Source: an uncultured Thioclava sp. (GTDB taxonomy: Bacteria; Pseudomonadota; Alphaproteobacteria; Rhodobacterales; Rhodobacteraceae). From it: DNA of 64,000 bases. The stretch lies in assembly GCF_913064665.1 (NCBI RefSeq), contig NZ_CAJYBT010000001.1:1-64000 (forward strand). Reading direction: 5' to 3'. The position numbers were made by a program, and so were the translations under genes. The number at the start of each line of letters is the position of its first letter. Positions within the stretch are counted from its first letter, which is position 1. Under the pieces are notes generated by a model. That model saw nothing but the letters and a program-made list of their open reading frames with translations. It did no database searches and had not been told where the DNA came from. Shown in pieces: positions 43,576 through 53,270 of this stretch.

Positions 43576-45165
43576 TTAACCCATTCCATGTTGGGCCTTG
43601 ATCATGTCTGCGGCCTTTTCACCGATCATGATCGCAGCTGCGTTTGTATTTGAAGAGATGACTGTCGGCATGATCGAATTGTCGATCACGCGCAGGCCCT
43701 CGATCCCATTGAATCGCAGAGAGGTATCCACGACCGCACCATCATCGGGTCCCATGCGGCAGGTGCCCGCGCAGTGGTGCGAGGTCTTTGAGTGTTGGCA
43801 GATAAAATCGAAATAGTCCTGATCTGTCGTCACACTCGGCCCCGGCAAACGCTCGGCGAGAATATATTTCGCGAGCGGTGACTGCGAAAGAATATCTTGC
43901 GTAAGCTTCAGCCCCCGGATCGACATTTCGCGATCCAGCGGGTCCTGAAGATAATTTGGATCGATCAGCGGTGCTTTTGAAGGGTCCGCACTTTGCAAGC
44001 GGACCGTCCCGCGCGACCGTGGCCGCAAGTAGCAGGAGTTGAGCGTTATTCCCCCCTGCGGCATGGCCGCGACCCCATGTTCGATGCCCGTACCCAGCCC
44101 GAGATGGAACTGTATGTCGGGCGAACGTGCATCCTGATCCGCATACCAGAAACCGCCGGTTTCAAACAGCGACGAGGCAACCGGCCCCTTGCGGCCAAAG
44201 ATGTATTGCAGCCCGGCAATTACCGCCCAATGGGGCTTTGCGTAGCGGTCATAGCTATAGGGACCGGCAAGTTCGCTGATGCAATACAGGTCGAGGTGAT
44301 CTTGAAGATTGGCACCGACTTGCGGCTGGTCATAAATGACGTCGATCCCCAGTGATCCGAGGTGTTCGGCGGGGCCGATGCCAGACAGCTGAAGCAGACG
44401 CGGAGACCCGATCGCGCCAGAGGACAAAAGCACCTCGGACGTGGCGTACAGCCGCGTGCCGTCGATCAGTTCCACTCCGGTGGCGCGGCCCTTTTCGACG
44501 ATCAAACGACGCACCTGCGCCCCTAGCTTGACCGTCAGATTCTGGCGATGCCGGTTCGGCGCGACATAGGCCATAGCGGCCGATGAACGGCGCACGTTGC
44601 GCTGCGTCAGTTGATAATAGCCAACGCCGTCCTGCGTCTCGCCGTTGACGTCCATGTTGCGCGGAATGCCAAGTGCGGCAGCGGCCGCGAAATATGCCTC
44701 GCACACCGGCAAGGGCGCGCGCGGTTCGCTTACGCCAAGCGGGCCTCCCTTCCCATGAAACCGATTTTCATAGGTTTCATTGTCTTCGGCCTTGCGAAAA
44801 TAGGGCAATACATCATCGAAACCCCAGCCCTCGCACCCCATCTGCCGCCAATCGTCATAGTCCTGGGCATTGCCCCGCGTATAGATCTGCGCATTGATGG
44901 CCGATCCACCGCCAATGACTTTGGCTTGGGTATAGCGGAAGATCTTGTTCTGCATTTGCCTTTGCGGAACCGTTTCCCAACCCCAAGAACCGATGCCCTT
45001 GGTCATTTTCGCAAAACCTGCGGGTAGATGATAGAACGGATGGCGATCGCTTCCGCCTGCCTCAAGCAGCAAAACCTGCGCCGAGGGGTCTTCGGACAGA
45101 CGCCCGGCAAGAACCGATCCGGCAGAACCTCCGCCGATGATAATGAAATCGTAACCTTTGGGCAT
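43576..45165 (-). CDS. GMC-family FAD alcohol dehydrogenase (choline dehydrogenase-like)
   Basis: The protein has 529 residues. The FAD-binding motif FIIIGGGSAGSVLAGRLSE (about 6-24) and VIGGGSAINAQIYTRGNAQD (about 85-104) are GMC signatures. The catalytic His lies in SKTSHHCAGTCRMGPDDGAV (near 455-475), and the C-terminal segment has SNTNAAAIMIGEKAADMI. Such enzymes oxidise primary alcohols to aldehydes using a quinone or oxygen. The nearby aldehyde dehydrogenase could take the next step. It is a member of the minus unit, 44 bases downstream of a second, different GMC enzyme. Confidence 0.88.
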   Translation of the reverse strand: MPKGYDFIIIGGGSAGSVLAGRLSEDPSAQVLLLEAGGSDRHPFYHLPAGFAKMTKGIGSWGWETVPQRQMQNKIFRYTQAKVIGGGSAINAQIYTRGNAQDYDDWRQMGCEGWGFDDVLPYFRKAEDNETYENRFHGKGGPLGVSEPRAPLPVCEAYFAAAAALGIPRNMDVNGETQDGVGYYQLTQRNVRRSSAAMAYVAPNRHRQNLTVKLGAQVRRLIVEKGRATGVELIDGTRLYATSEVLLSSGAIGSPRLLQLSGIGPAEHLGSLGIDVIYDQPQVGANLQDHLDLYCISELAGPYSYDRYAKPHWAVIAGLQYIFGRKGPVASSLFETGGFWYADQDARSPDIQFHLGLGTGIEHGVAAMPQGGITLNSCYLRPRSRGTVRLQSADPSKAPLIDPNYLQDPLDREMSIRGLKLTQDILSQSPLAKYILAERLPGPSVTTDQDYFDFICQHSKTSHHCAGTCRMGPDDGAVVDTSLRFNGIEGLRVIDNSIMPTVISSNTNAAAIMIGEKAADMIKAQHGMG

Positions 45166-45209
45166 TGTGTTGTTTTCCTCAGATCAGCCAACCCATCTCA
45201 AAATGGCGA

Positions 45210-46700
45210 TTAAGCGGCCTCGTTATTTGCTTGGATGTGTTCAGCGGCCCGGATGGACAGGGCTGCGATGGTCAACGCAGGGTTCACTGCTGCCGATGTC
45301 GGCAAAACCGATGCATCTGTGATATACAGGTTGGAATGGTCGTGGCTGCGACAGTTTGCATCCACGACACTTGTCACCGGGCCTAGCCCCATTTTGGCCG
45401 TCCCGCATTGATGCGATGGCGTACGCCGATCGAAAGGACGGGCAAGAACGAACGGATATCCGGCTTTGCGCAACACCCGCTTGAGCTTTGCGACCAGCGC
45501 CAGATGTGCATCCCAGTTGGACCGTTTCCAGTCCAATTTGATCTGGCCATTTTCAAGCGTAACGCGACTTTGCGGGTCCGGCAGATCTTCGGACATCGCG
45601 TAAATGTCGAGCGAGTGTCTGGCGACCCAATTTGCCACTGGCCCCGGCAGTGGTGACGAGGCTTGCAGGATCGTGCCAGAAATCTTGCCCAGCATCTGCA
45701 CATTCCCAAGCGGTTCACCGTTCCGCCCACCGGTCAGGTAGAAATCATTCAGCATCAGTGTTTTTTGATAGATCGAGTCATTGCGCTTGAACGGGCGCAG
45801 CGCGAGAACAGCCGAGCAATTGTGGTTCATGAAGTTGCGCCCCACCTGATCCGAGCGATTGGCAAGACCCGAAGGGTTCGCGTCATTCGCCGAGGCAAGC
45901 AACAATGCAGCGCTCTGCACGGCGCCTGCAGCCAAGACCACAGTCGGAGCCAATAGAACCTCACCGCAGGACAGCTCGACGCCGGTGATGCGATTGCCCT
46001 CGCCAGTCAGCAGACGCTGCACGCGTGCATTGGTTCGTAAGGTGACATTTTCATGTTTCAGCGCGGCGTTCAGTGCGCCCGTCTCGGCATCCAATTTCCC
46101 GCCATTCGTGTCGGGAAAGGCGTCCCAAGGCGTTTTCGCCCGCGACAGCCATCGATCGAGATCCACACCAAGAGGGAGGAAACTCGGGTGGAACCCGACC
46201 GATGACAACCGCTTACGCAGTTCTGCGATAGCGGGTTCATCCGGGAGCGGCCCAAATGGATAATCGGCCGATCGCGGTGGCTCTGTTGGATCGTCGCCTG
46301 CCTTGCCGCGCACCGAATACATCTGCTCGGCCATGCAATAGTAGGGTTCCATCTCTTCGTAGGTGATTGGCCAGCCGGGCGTGGTGCCCCCGATATGCTT
46401 TAGCGGTGAGAAATCTTCACGCCGAAAGCGTATAAGGACCGCACCGTAAAACTTGGAATTTCCACCGACGAAATAGTAATTTCCCGGATTGAAAGGGGCC
46501 CCGTTGCCGTCCAGCCACTCTTCTTCAGGCCGGTAATGCCCATCGCGAAAAATCGATCCATCATCCCGGTCATGAGCACTGGCGCGCAGATAATCACCAC
46601 GTTCGAGGATCAACACCCGCCGTCCGGAGGCCGCAAGAGACGCTGCCATCGTGGCGCCTCCCATGCCTGAGCCAATGATGATGACCTGCGCGTCGCTCAT
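45210..46700 (-). CDS. GMC-type sugar oxidoreductase (glucoside 3-dehydrogenase-like)
   Basis: The protein has 496 residues. The FAD motif VIIIGSGMGGATMAASLAAS (about 6-25) is followed by NYYFVGGNSKFYGAVLIRFR (about 73-92). Near the C terminus SHQCGTAKMG and VNPALTIAALSIRAAEHI hold the likely active-site His and Asn of the GMC subclass that includes gluconate 2-dehydrogenase, glucoside 3-dehydrogenase and related carbohydrate oxidases. No signal peptide is visible, so it is probably cytoplasmic. It overlaps the ABC ATPase gene by four bases, tying it to sugar import. Oxidation of a sugar hydroxyl is inferred. Confidence 0.8.
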   Translation of the reverse strand: MSDAQVIIIGSGMGGATMAASLAASGRRVLILERGDYLRASAHDRDDGSIFRDGHYRPEEEWLDGNGAPFNPGNYYFVGGNSKFYGAVLIRFRREDFSPLKHIGGTTPGWPITYEEMEPYYCMAEQMYSVRGKAGDDPTEPPRSADYPFGPLPDEPAIAELRKRLSSVGFHPSFLPLGVDLDRWLSRAKTPWDAFPDTNGGKLDAETGALNAALKHENVTLRTNARVQRLLTGEGNRITGVELSCGEVLLAPTVVLAAGAVQSAALLLASANDANPSGLANRSDQVGRNFMNHNCSAVLALRPFKRNDSIYQKTLMLNDFYLTGGRNGEPLGNVQMLGKISGTILQASSPLPGPVANWVARHSLDIYAMSEDLPDPQSRVTLENGQIKLDWKRSNWDAHLALVAKLKRVLRKAGYPFVLARPFDRRTPSHQCGTAKMGLGPVTSVVDANCRSHDHSNLYITDASVLPTSAAVNPALTIAALSIRAAEHIQANNEAA

Positions 46701-47809
46701 GGTGCGATGCGCTCTTCGGTTTTCGGGTCGAAAGCAACAGCCTTATCCATGTTGATTGCAAAATCGAACTCTTGTCCGGCACCAACATTTGCATCTGCAC
46801 GCATCCGCGCGATGATGTCCTTGCCGCACAGTTCCATGGTGACGAAAGTATCCGCGCCTGCAGGTTCGGTAACGCCAATCCGGTTACGCAAAGACACAAT
46901 ATTCCCCGAATTCCGATCCGCCCCATCGGGATCGGTGATGGATTCCGGCCGGATGCCCAGCAGGATCTCTTTGCCAGCCCATTGTGCCATATTGGCCTGA
47001 CTGAATTTCAATAACTGATCTGCTCCGTTTGCATCCTTGATCTGCGCGTACGAAACGCCATCGTGCATCACTACGCGCGATGGCAGGACATTCATCGCAG
47101 GGCTGCCCATAAACGTTGCGACATAGACATTTGCCGGCGTGTCGTAGATCTCTTTGGGCGTGCCCAATTGCTGGACATAGCCTTGATACATAACCGCGAT
47201 CCGGGTCGAGAGCGTCATCGCTTCGATCTGATCGTGGGTAACGTATACAATAGTGGTTTTCAGTTTCTCATGCAGTTTCTTGATCTCGGTGCGCATGTCG
47301 ACACGCAGTTTGGCGTCGAGGTTGGACAGAGGTTCATCGAACAAAAACACATCAGGATTGCGAACAAGTGCGCGGCCCATGGCAACACGCTGGCGCTGAC
47401 CGCCCGACAGTTGCCCCGGCTTTCGATCCAGCAGGTTTTCGATCTGCAACAGCTTGGCTACGTCTTTCAATGCCGCGTTGCGTTCCGGTTTGGGCACGCC
47501 GTGCATTTCAAGACCGAAGGTCATATTCTGGCCGACGGTCATATTGGGGTAAAGCGCGTAGCTCTGGAACACCATCGCGATGTTGCGCTTTGACGGATGC
47601 ACACCGTTTATCACACGCCCCTTGATCGAGATGTCTCCCGACGTGATGCCTTCCAATCCGGCGATCATGTTGAGAAGTGTGGATTTACCACAACCAGACG
47701 GGCCCACCAGAACCAGAAACTCACCTTCTTGAACGTCGATATCTACACGGTGGAGAACTTCGACCGCGCCGTACGACTTGGTGACATTTTGGATATCGAG
47801 AAATCCCAT
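46697..47809 (-). CDS. ABC sugar importer ATP-binding protein (MalK/UgpC type)
   Basis: The protein has 370 residues. Walker A GPSGCGKST (about 37-45), signature LSGGQRQRVAMGRAL (about 134-148), Walker B VFLFDEPLSNLDAKL and the switch His in VTHDQIEAMTL are intact. The C-terminal regulatory TOBE domain covers about 235-365. It energises the CUT1 importer encoded upstream. It follows the second permease by four bases and is coupled to the GMC gene. Confidence 0.95.
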   Translation of the reverse strand: MGFLDIQNVTKSYGAVEVLHRVDIDVQEGEFLVLVGPSGCGKSTLLNMIAGLEGITSGDISIKGRVINGVHPSKRNIAMVFQSYALYPNMTVGQNMTFGLEMHGVPKPERNAALKDVAKLLQIENLLDRKPGQLSGGQRQRVAMGRALVRNPDVFLFDEPLSNLDAKLRVDMRTEIKKLHEKLKTTIVYVTHDQIEAMTLSTRIAVMYQGYVQQLGTPKEIYDTPANVYVATFMGSPAMNVLPSRVVMHDGVSYAQIKDANGADQLLKFSQANMAQWAGKEILLGIRPESITDPDGADRNSGNIVSLRNRIGVTEPAGADTFVTMELCGKDIIARMRADANVGAGQEFDFAINMDKAVAFDPKTEERIAP

Positions 47810-47813
47810 GATC

Positions 47814-48692
47814 TTATCCTTTCACAGAGCCAGCCATCAAGCCGCGCACGAAGTAGCGACCAGCGACGATGTAGACGAGGAGGGTTGGCAGCGCGGCGAG
47901 GATCGCCCCTGCAAAATGAACGTTATATTCTTTGACGCCAGTTGATGATTGGACAAGGTTGTTGAGAGCAACAGTCATCGGCTGGATCTGACCACCAAAC
48001 GAGGCCCCGAACAGGAAATCGTTCCAGATGTTCGTGAATTGCCAAATGATGCATACCACCGTGATCGGACCTGAAATGGGCAGCATGATCCGCCAGAAGA
48101 TACGGAAAAAGCCTGCGCCGTCGATCATCGCGGCTCGCACCAACTCGGTCGGAAACGAAGCGTAATAGTTGCGATAATAGAGCGTCGAGAACCCGATTCC
48201 GTACACGACATGCACAAGGATTAGACCCGGAATCGACCCCGCGAGACCCAATTTACCCAGAACCGTCGCCATTGGGATCAGCACAATTTGGAATGGAATG
48301 AAGCAGGAAAGCAGCAGCAGTCCAAAGATGATCTTGTCGCCGCGAAAGCTCCATTTTGTCAAAACATAGCCATTCAGTGCGCCGAGGACCGTTGAGATCG
48401 CCACGGCAGGAACCACCATCAAGATGGAGTTGATGAAGTAGGGTTTGAGGCCGGTTGGCTCCACCCCAATCTGTGCTGACGACCACGCTTGCCGCCACGG
48501 TTCGATTGTCCAGGTTTTCGGCAAGGACATCATGTTGCCGCCGGTGATCTCGCTAAGGGGCTTAAGTGAGTTCACGACCATGACGAACAGGGGCAGCAGG
48601 TAGAACAGCGTGAAAACCAAAAGCGTGACATAGATCAGCATGCGGGTCACACGCCCGGTCCGGATCGCAGTGTCCTGTGTGATAGCAGACAT
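47814..48692 (-). CDS. ABC sugar importer permease (second subunit, GtsC-like)
   Basis: The protein has 292 residues and six membrane segments. The EAA loop TELVRAAMIDGAGFFRIFWR with IMLPISGP (about 190-217) contacts the ATPase. The ATG at 48692 overlaps the stop of the first permease; an upstream GTG adds only one residue. Together with the preceding gene it forms the CUT1 channel. The order binding protein-permease-permease-ATPase matches the Pseudomonas gts glucose importer. Confidence 0.92.
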   Translation of the reverse strand: MSAITQDTAIRTGRVTRMLIYVTLLVFTLFYLLPLFVMVVNSLKPLSEITGGNMMSLPKTWTIEPWRQAWSSAQIGVEPTGLKPYFINSILMVVPAVAISTVLGALNGYVLTKWSFRGDKIIFGLLLLSCFIPFQIVLIPMATVLGKLGLAGSIPGLILVHVVYGIGFSTLYYRNYYASFPTELVRAAMIDGAGFFRIFWRIMLPISGPITVVCIIWQFTNIWNDFLFGASFGGQIQPMTVALNNLVQSSTGVKEYNVHFAGAILAALPTLLVYIVAGRYFVRGLMAGSVKG

Positions 48693-49585
48693 CACTTCAC
48701 CTCTTTCAGCTCGGCGTAAAGATAAGGGATCATGATTGCCGCGATCGTCATCAGCATGATGACCGCTGAGGCGGCGCCAACACCCATCTCGTTTCGGGTG
48801 AAGGTGTAGGAATACATGAAGGTGGCGGGCAATTCGGTAGAGCGTCCCGGCCCGCCCCCAGTGAGGGCGATGATCAGGTCATAGGACTTGATTGCAAGGT
48901 GGCTGAGGATCACAAAGGAAGACAGAAACGCCGGGCGCAATTGCGGAATGATAATGCGCCAATACAGGTTCCAGTTCGACGCACCATCGATTTGCGCGGC
49001 CTTGAGAATTTCGTTGTCGATGCCGCGCAGCCCGGCCAGAAACATCGCCATCACGAAGCCAGAAGTCTGCCAAACTGCGGCCAGAACCACGGTATAGATC
49101 GCGTATTTGCTATTCTTGATCCAGTCGAAGTGAAAGCTGGCCCAGCCCCAAAGATGCATCGTGTGTTCAATGCCGATACCTGGATCGAGCAACCATTTCC
49201 ACGCGGTCCCCGTGACAATGAAGGACAGCGCCATCGGATACAGAAAGATTGGCCGCAGAACGCCCTCGCCTCTGATTTTCTGATCGAGGAAAATGGCAAG
49301 CGTTAGCCCGATCGCGGTCGAGATGACGATGTACAGCGAGGCGAAGATTGCCAGGTTAGTGATTGCCAGCGTCCAAGCGGGCAGTTGGAAAAGTTTGGTG
49401 TAATTCGCCATTCCGACAAGATCGTAGCTGGGCAAGATCTTGCTGTTGGTGAAGGACAGATAAACGGTGTAGACGATGAATCCGTAGACGAAAACCATGA
49501 TCACGCCCAGCGACGGTGCAAGCACCAGCTTGGGTATCCAGTTCTGCAAACGCGTCCGGAAATCCACTTGGACGGTGGTCGTCAT
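48692..49585 (-). CDS. ABC sugar importer permease (first subunit, GtsB-like)
   Basis: The protein has 297 residues and six membrane segments with the EAA loop NEILKAAQIDGASNWNLYWR followed by IIIPQLRP (about 196-223). Part of the same CUT1 importer. It lies 79 bases after the binding-protein gene, from which it is separated by a strong stem-loop. Its first residues (TTTVQVDFRTRLQNWIPK) are cytoplasmic. Confidence 0.92.
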   Translation of the reverse strand: MTTTVQVDFRTRLQNWIPKLVLAPSLGVIMVFVYGFIVYTVYLSFTNSKILPSYDLVGMANYTKLFQLPAWTLAITNLAIFASLYIVISTAIGLTLAIFLDQKIRGEGVLRPIFLYPMALSFIVTGTAWKWLLDPGIGIEHTMHLWGWASFHFDWIKNSKYAIYTVVLAAVWQTSGFVMAMFLAGLRGIDNEILKAAQIDGASNWNLYWRIIIPQLRPAFLSSFVILSHLAIKSYDLIIALTGGGPGRSTELPATFMYSYTFTRNEMGVGAASAVIMLMTIAAIMIPYLYAELKEVK

Positions 49586-49622
49586 GGCATATCCTCTCTT
49601 TACTCAGTTGGGGGCCCAGGTA

Positions 49623-49647
49623 GAGGCCGACGACGACCGTCGGCCTC
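49623..49647. terminator. Strong stem-loop between binding-protein and permease genes
   Basis: A perfect ten-base stem, GAGGCCGACG / CGTCGGCCTC, closes a five-base loop. It lies just after the solute-binding-protein stop on the minus strand. Hairpins here are known in many ABC operons (for example between malE and malF) to protect the binding-protein mRNA and reduce read-through. No U run follows, so partial termination or 3' protection is more likely than full termination. Confidence 0.65.
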
Positions 49648-49664
49648 GTTGTACTCGGGCAAAC

Positions 49665-50918
49665 TTATTGGGCGAGAGCGACGGCTTTGACCAACTCAGC
49701 AGCCGCCTGCTTGGCGTCGTACTCGCCATTGAAATTTGCTGTCACCACGTCGTAAATCGCATTTTTTACGGACGCCACATCAGCATGGCCATGCGCCATC
49801 GAGCCCAGCAAAGTGCCGTTGGCCGCTGCATCCTTCAGCTGCTGCATCGCCATCTTGCCGCACGCATCAAATGCTGCATCCGATACGTCGGTGCGGGCAG
49901 GAACCGAGCCTTTGACCACGTTGAACGACGATTGGAATCCGGGCGACATGATCGCCTTGGCCATCTCGTCTTGCGCAGCTTGTGCAGCGGGATTCTTCAC
50001 CTTGAACATCGCGAACTGGTCCGAGTTAAAGGTGACGTCGCCCGCAGTTCCCGGCGTGCGGAAGCACATGAAGTCAGTGCCGGGAACCATCTTGGCTCTC
50101 AGAAACTCCCCCTTGGCCCAATCGCCCATCATCTGGAATGCCGCGTCACCCTTGATCACCATGGCCGATGCAAGGTTCCAGTCGCGCCCCGAAAAGTTCG
50201 GGTCCACAAAACTGTGCAGGGTTTCCATCCGCTTGAATGCTTCGACCATCGTATCCGATCCAAGCGCTTCTGGATCCAGGTCAATGAACGCCTTTTTATA
50301 GAAATCCGGGCCGCCGGTGGACAGAACGACACCGTCAAACATCGTGGACTCTTGCCAAGGCTGGCCACCCATCGCCAGTGCAACCTTGCCCGCGTCTTTC
50401 ACCTTTTGCAGAGCGGCAACAAATTCGTCCCAGGTCTTGGGTTGTGCTATCCCCAAACCGTCAAGCACTTTCTTGTTTGCCCAGACCCAGTTGGTCGAAT
50501 GCACGTCAACCGGCGCCGCGACCCAGTGGCCATCGTATTTGGAAAACTTCTGAAGCGCTGTCGGCACCACCGCGTCCCAGTTCCCCTCCTTGGCAACACT
50601 ATCAAGGTTGGCCAGAACGCCCTGCTTGGCCCAGTCGGTGATATCAAAACCTAGCATCTGCACGGCAGTGGGCGGATTGCCACTTGTCACACGAGCGCGC
50701 AATACGGTCATTGCGGCCTCCCCGCCGCCACCTGCAACAGGCATGTCTTTCCAACCGATATCTTTCGCCGCAAGATCCTGCTTGAGGACGTTCAGCGCAG
50801 CGGCCTCCCCGCCCGATGTCCACCAGTGCAGGACTTCCACATCCTCAGCATGGGCCATACTGGCCGTTGCTGTGAGCGCCATGACGAGAGCCGTCGTCTT
50901 TCCAAAGTTACCACGCAT
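49665..50918 (-). CDS. ABC importer sugar-binding protein (GtsA/glucose-type)
   Basis: The protein has 417 residues. A Sec signal peptide ends near SMAHA/EDV (about residue 24). The mature protein begins [20 protein letters not shown], continues with [42 protein letters not shown] and [11 protein letters not shown], all closely matching glucose/mannose-binding proteins of the GtsA/Thermus type. It captures sugar in the periplasm. ATG at 50918 has a strong GGAGGAG site. Strong similarity to glucose binders suggests a glucosyl-like ligand. Confidence 0.93.
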   Translation of the reverse strand: MRGNFGKTTALVMALTATASMAHAEDVEVLHWWTSGGEAAALNVLKQDLAAKDIGWKDMPVAGGGGEAAMTVLRARVTSGNPPTAVQMLGFDITDWAKQGVLANLDSVAKEGNWDAVVPTALQKFSKYDGHWVAAPVDVHSTNWVWANKKVLDGLGIAQPKTWDEFVAALQKVKDAGKVALAMGGQPWQESTMFDGVVLSTGGPDFYKKAFIDLDPEALGSDTMVEAFKRMETLHSFVDPNFSGRDWNLASAMVIKGDAAFQMMGDWAKGEFLRAKMVPGTDFMCFRTPGTAGDVTFNSDQFAMFKVKNPAAQAAQDEMAKAIMSPGFQSSFNVVKGSVPARTDVSDAAFDACGKMAMQQLKDAAANGTLLGSMAHGHADVASVKNAIYDVVTANFNGEYDAKQAAAELVKAVALAQ

Positions 50919-50956
50919 TAAGGTCTCCTCCCAATTTAGCGTTGGTCTTGTCGGCA

Positions 50957-50971
50957 TCCCAAGTGTTGGGA
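50957..50971. other. Short hairpin between aldehyde dehydrogenase and binding-protein genes
   Basis: TCCCAA-gtg-TTGGGA forms a perfect six-base stem with a three-base loop just past the aldehyde dehydrogenase stop. It may be an RNA processing point or weak attenuator separating the enzyme genes from the importer genes. Confidence 0.4.
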
Positions 50972-50972
50972 A

Positions 50973-52499
50973 TTATGCCATTTTCACCCAAGGTGCTCGG
51001 GTGCGCCCGATGCGCATCACGAGTGATTTCACCTCAAGGAATTCCTCATAGCCGTATTTTCCTATCTCGCGGCCCTGTCCGGATTGCTTCATCCCGCCAA
51101 AGCTCAATTCGGGGAAGCCATCCATCCATGTATTGGTCCAGACCGTTCCGGCCTCGGCGCGGCGGCAAAATTCCAGACAGGTATGAACGTTCTCGCTCCA
51201 GACGCCCGCCGAAAGGCCGTATGTCGAGTCATTGGCAAGCGCGATCGCCTCATCCAGACTGCGGAAGGTCAAGACCGTCAGCACTGGACCGAACACCTCT
51301 TCACGCACAATCGCCATGTCGGGCGTGACGCCACGAATAACCGTCGGTTCGTAAAACTGGCTTCCCAGACCCGCGACAGACATGTGGTGTCCGCCAAGAC
51401 AGACCTCGGCACCGGCTGCGACAGCCTCTTTGACGTAGCCGTCGATTTTGGCTTGATGATCGGGTGTGACAATCGCACCGACCTGCGTGTCGGCGTGGAG
51501 CGGATTGCCGAACACAACCTTGCGCGAAAGGGCAACGACACGTTCGACAAAGGCATCGGCAATATCTTCATGCACGATGATGCGGCTGGATGAATTGCAG
51601 CATTGGCCGACGTTGAAATAGACGCCAAATGTCACCGCATCCGCAGCATTCTCCAGATCGGCGTCTGGGAAGATGACCTGCGGGTTCTTGCCGCCCAGCT
51701 CAAGCGCCACTTTTTTAAGGCTATCCCCTGCGGATTTGGTGATCATCTTGCCAACAGCAGTCGAGCCCGTGAAGGTCACCATATCCACGTCCGCATGAGT
51801 GGTCATCAGGCTGCCCACGGGATCGCCATATCCCAGAACGATGTTGCACACGCCGGCGGGTAGTCCAGCCTCTTGCAGCAGATCGCCAAGCATCGCGGTC
51901 GTCGAGGGCGTGACTTCGGAGGGTTTGACGACGCAGGTGCAACCAGCCGCCAAGGCAAAGGGCAATTTCTGACTGAGGATCCAGAAGGGGAAGTTCCACG
52001 GCGTGATCACCGAAACTACGCCAATCGGTTCCTTGACCACTACGCCCAGAATATCAGCACCGAGTGTATTATGACTGTCCCCATGCGCGGTCCTCGCAAG
52101 AGACGCCGCATAGCGCCACAGATCGGCGGCCCCACCGCATTCGCCGCGCGCCTGGCTAATCGGTTTGCCACTTTCGAGCGTCTCGATCACCGCAAGGCGC
52201 TCGACATTCTGCTCGATGAGGTCGGCGACCTTGTTCAGCACAGCGGCTCGGTCTTTGGCGGGGAGGCGGCTCCACCGGCCATCATCGAATGCCGCGCGCG
52301 CGGATTTGATCGCGGCTTCCGTTTCCACCGCAGACCCGAGGGCTGCCTGACTGACAACGACGCCATGTGACGGAGATACCCGCTCAGAGGTCCGCCCATC
52401 AGCGCTATCGACATACGTCCCATCAATAAAATGGCGCGCCTGATAAGGGGCCTTCAGCATTTCTGTGGTTTGATCGGCGAGGATTGTGAGGTCTGACAT
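50973..52499 (-). CDS. NAD(P)-dependent aldehyde dehydrogenase
   Basis: The protein has 508 residues. It has the ALDH superfamily motifs PWNFPFWILSQKLPFALAAG (about 172-191), the general-base Glu in VALELGGKNPQ, the nucleophilic Cys in NVGQCCNSSSRI and EEVFGPVL near the C terminus. It resembles betaine-aldehyde/gamma-aminobutyraldehyde-type broad ALDHs. It would oxidise an aldehyde, possibly the GMC product, to an acid that the nearby CoA-transferase could activate. Starts four bases after the crotonase stop. Confidence 0.93.
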   Translation of the reverse strand: MSDLTILADQTTEMLKAPYQARHFIDGTYVDSADGRTSERVSPSHGVVVSQAALGSAVETEAAIKSARAAFDDGRWSRLPAKDRAAVLNKVADLIEQNVERLAVIETLESGKPISQARGECGGAADLWRYAASLARTAHGDSHNTLGADILGVVVKEPIGVVSVITPWNFPFWILSQKLPFALAAGCTCVVKPSEVTPSTTAMLGDLLQEAGLPAGVCNIVLGYGDPVGSLMTTHADVDMVTFTGSTAVGKMITKSAGDSLKKVALELGGKNPQVIFPDADLENAADAVTFGVYFNVGQCCNSSSRIIVHEDIADAFVERVVALSRKVVFGNPLHADTQVGAIVTPDHQAKIDGYVKEAVAAGAEVCLGGHHMSVAGLGSQFYEPTVIRGVTPDMAIVREEVFGPVLTVLTFRSLDEAIALANDSTYGLSAGVWSENVHTCLEFCRRAEAGTVWTNTWMDGFPELSFGGMKQSGQGREIGKYGYEEFLEVKSLVMRIGRTRAPWVKMA

Positions 52500-52502
52500 G
52501 GT

Positions 52503-53270
52503 TTACTGTCCTGAAAAGTCTGGCTTGCGTTTTTCGCGAAAGGCGGCGACGCCCTCGGCCCGGTCGGAGGTGGATGCGATAGCGGCACTGCCAAGCGCCT
52601 CCACCATCGCCCCGCGATCCTCGCCCTGGGCGGCATGGATCATGGATTTGGAGATCTCGACTGCGCGCGGCGAAAGAGTGATCGCGCGGGCCAGCAGAGC
52701 CTCTGCCACAGCGCGCGGATCATCGTCAACGGCGGCAGCGAATCCGCATCGAAATGCGCGGTCCGCTTTGATCCTGTTCCCGAACAGGGCCATTTCCTTG
52801 ACCATCGGTTCGGGCAAAAGGCGCATAAGACGTTGGGTTCCTGACCAACCGGGCACGATCCCTACGCCGGCCTCAGGTAATGCCAAAGCAGCGTTGGGGG
52901 CCATGACGCGAATGTCACAGGCCGCGGCCAGTTCCAGCCCGCCGCCAAAGGCATGCCCGTTGAGGATCGCAACCGTAGGTTTGGACAAGCGCGCCAGCCG
53001 ATCGAAAATCCGATGCCCAACGCGCACCCAATGTCGGGCGAATTCGGCAGGGCTTAGATCGCCCCACCCATTGATATCGGCCCCCGTGCAGAACGCTTTG
53101 TCGCCCTCCGCAGTGACGATCACAGCCGCAACGGTTGTGTCGCGCTCAATGGCGTCAAGGTGGGTTGCCAATACGTCGAGCATCTCGACCGTAAAGGCGT
53201 TCATCTTTGCGGTGTTGTCCAGCCGAAGTTCGGCCAACGCGCCGTGTCGAAGGAAATGAACGTTACTCAT
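52503..53270 (-). CDS. Enoyl-CoA hydratase/isomerase (crotonase) family protein
   Basis: The protein has 255 residues. The oxyanion-hole segment TAEGDKAFCTGADINGWGDL and the region NGHAFGGGLELAAACD with PEAGVGIVPGWSGTQRLMR hold both Glu residues expected in hydrating crotonases. The substrate is a short- or medium-chain acyl-CoA, unknown here. The ATG at 53270 overlaps the CoA-transferase stop (ATGA). Confidence 0.88.
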   Translation of the reverse strand: MSNVHFLRHGALAELRLDNTAKMNAFTVEMLDVLATHLDAIERDTTVAAVIVTAEGDKAFCTGADINGWGDLSPAEFARHWVRVGHRIFDRLARLSKPTVAILNGHAFGGGLELAAACDIRVMAPNAALALPEAGVGIVPGWSGTQRLMRLLPEPMVKEMALFGNRIKADRAFRCGFAAAVDDDPRAVAEALLARAITLSPRAVEISKSMIHAAQGEDRGAMVEALGSAAIASTSDRAEGVAAFREKRKPDFSGQ

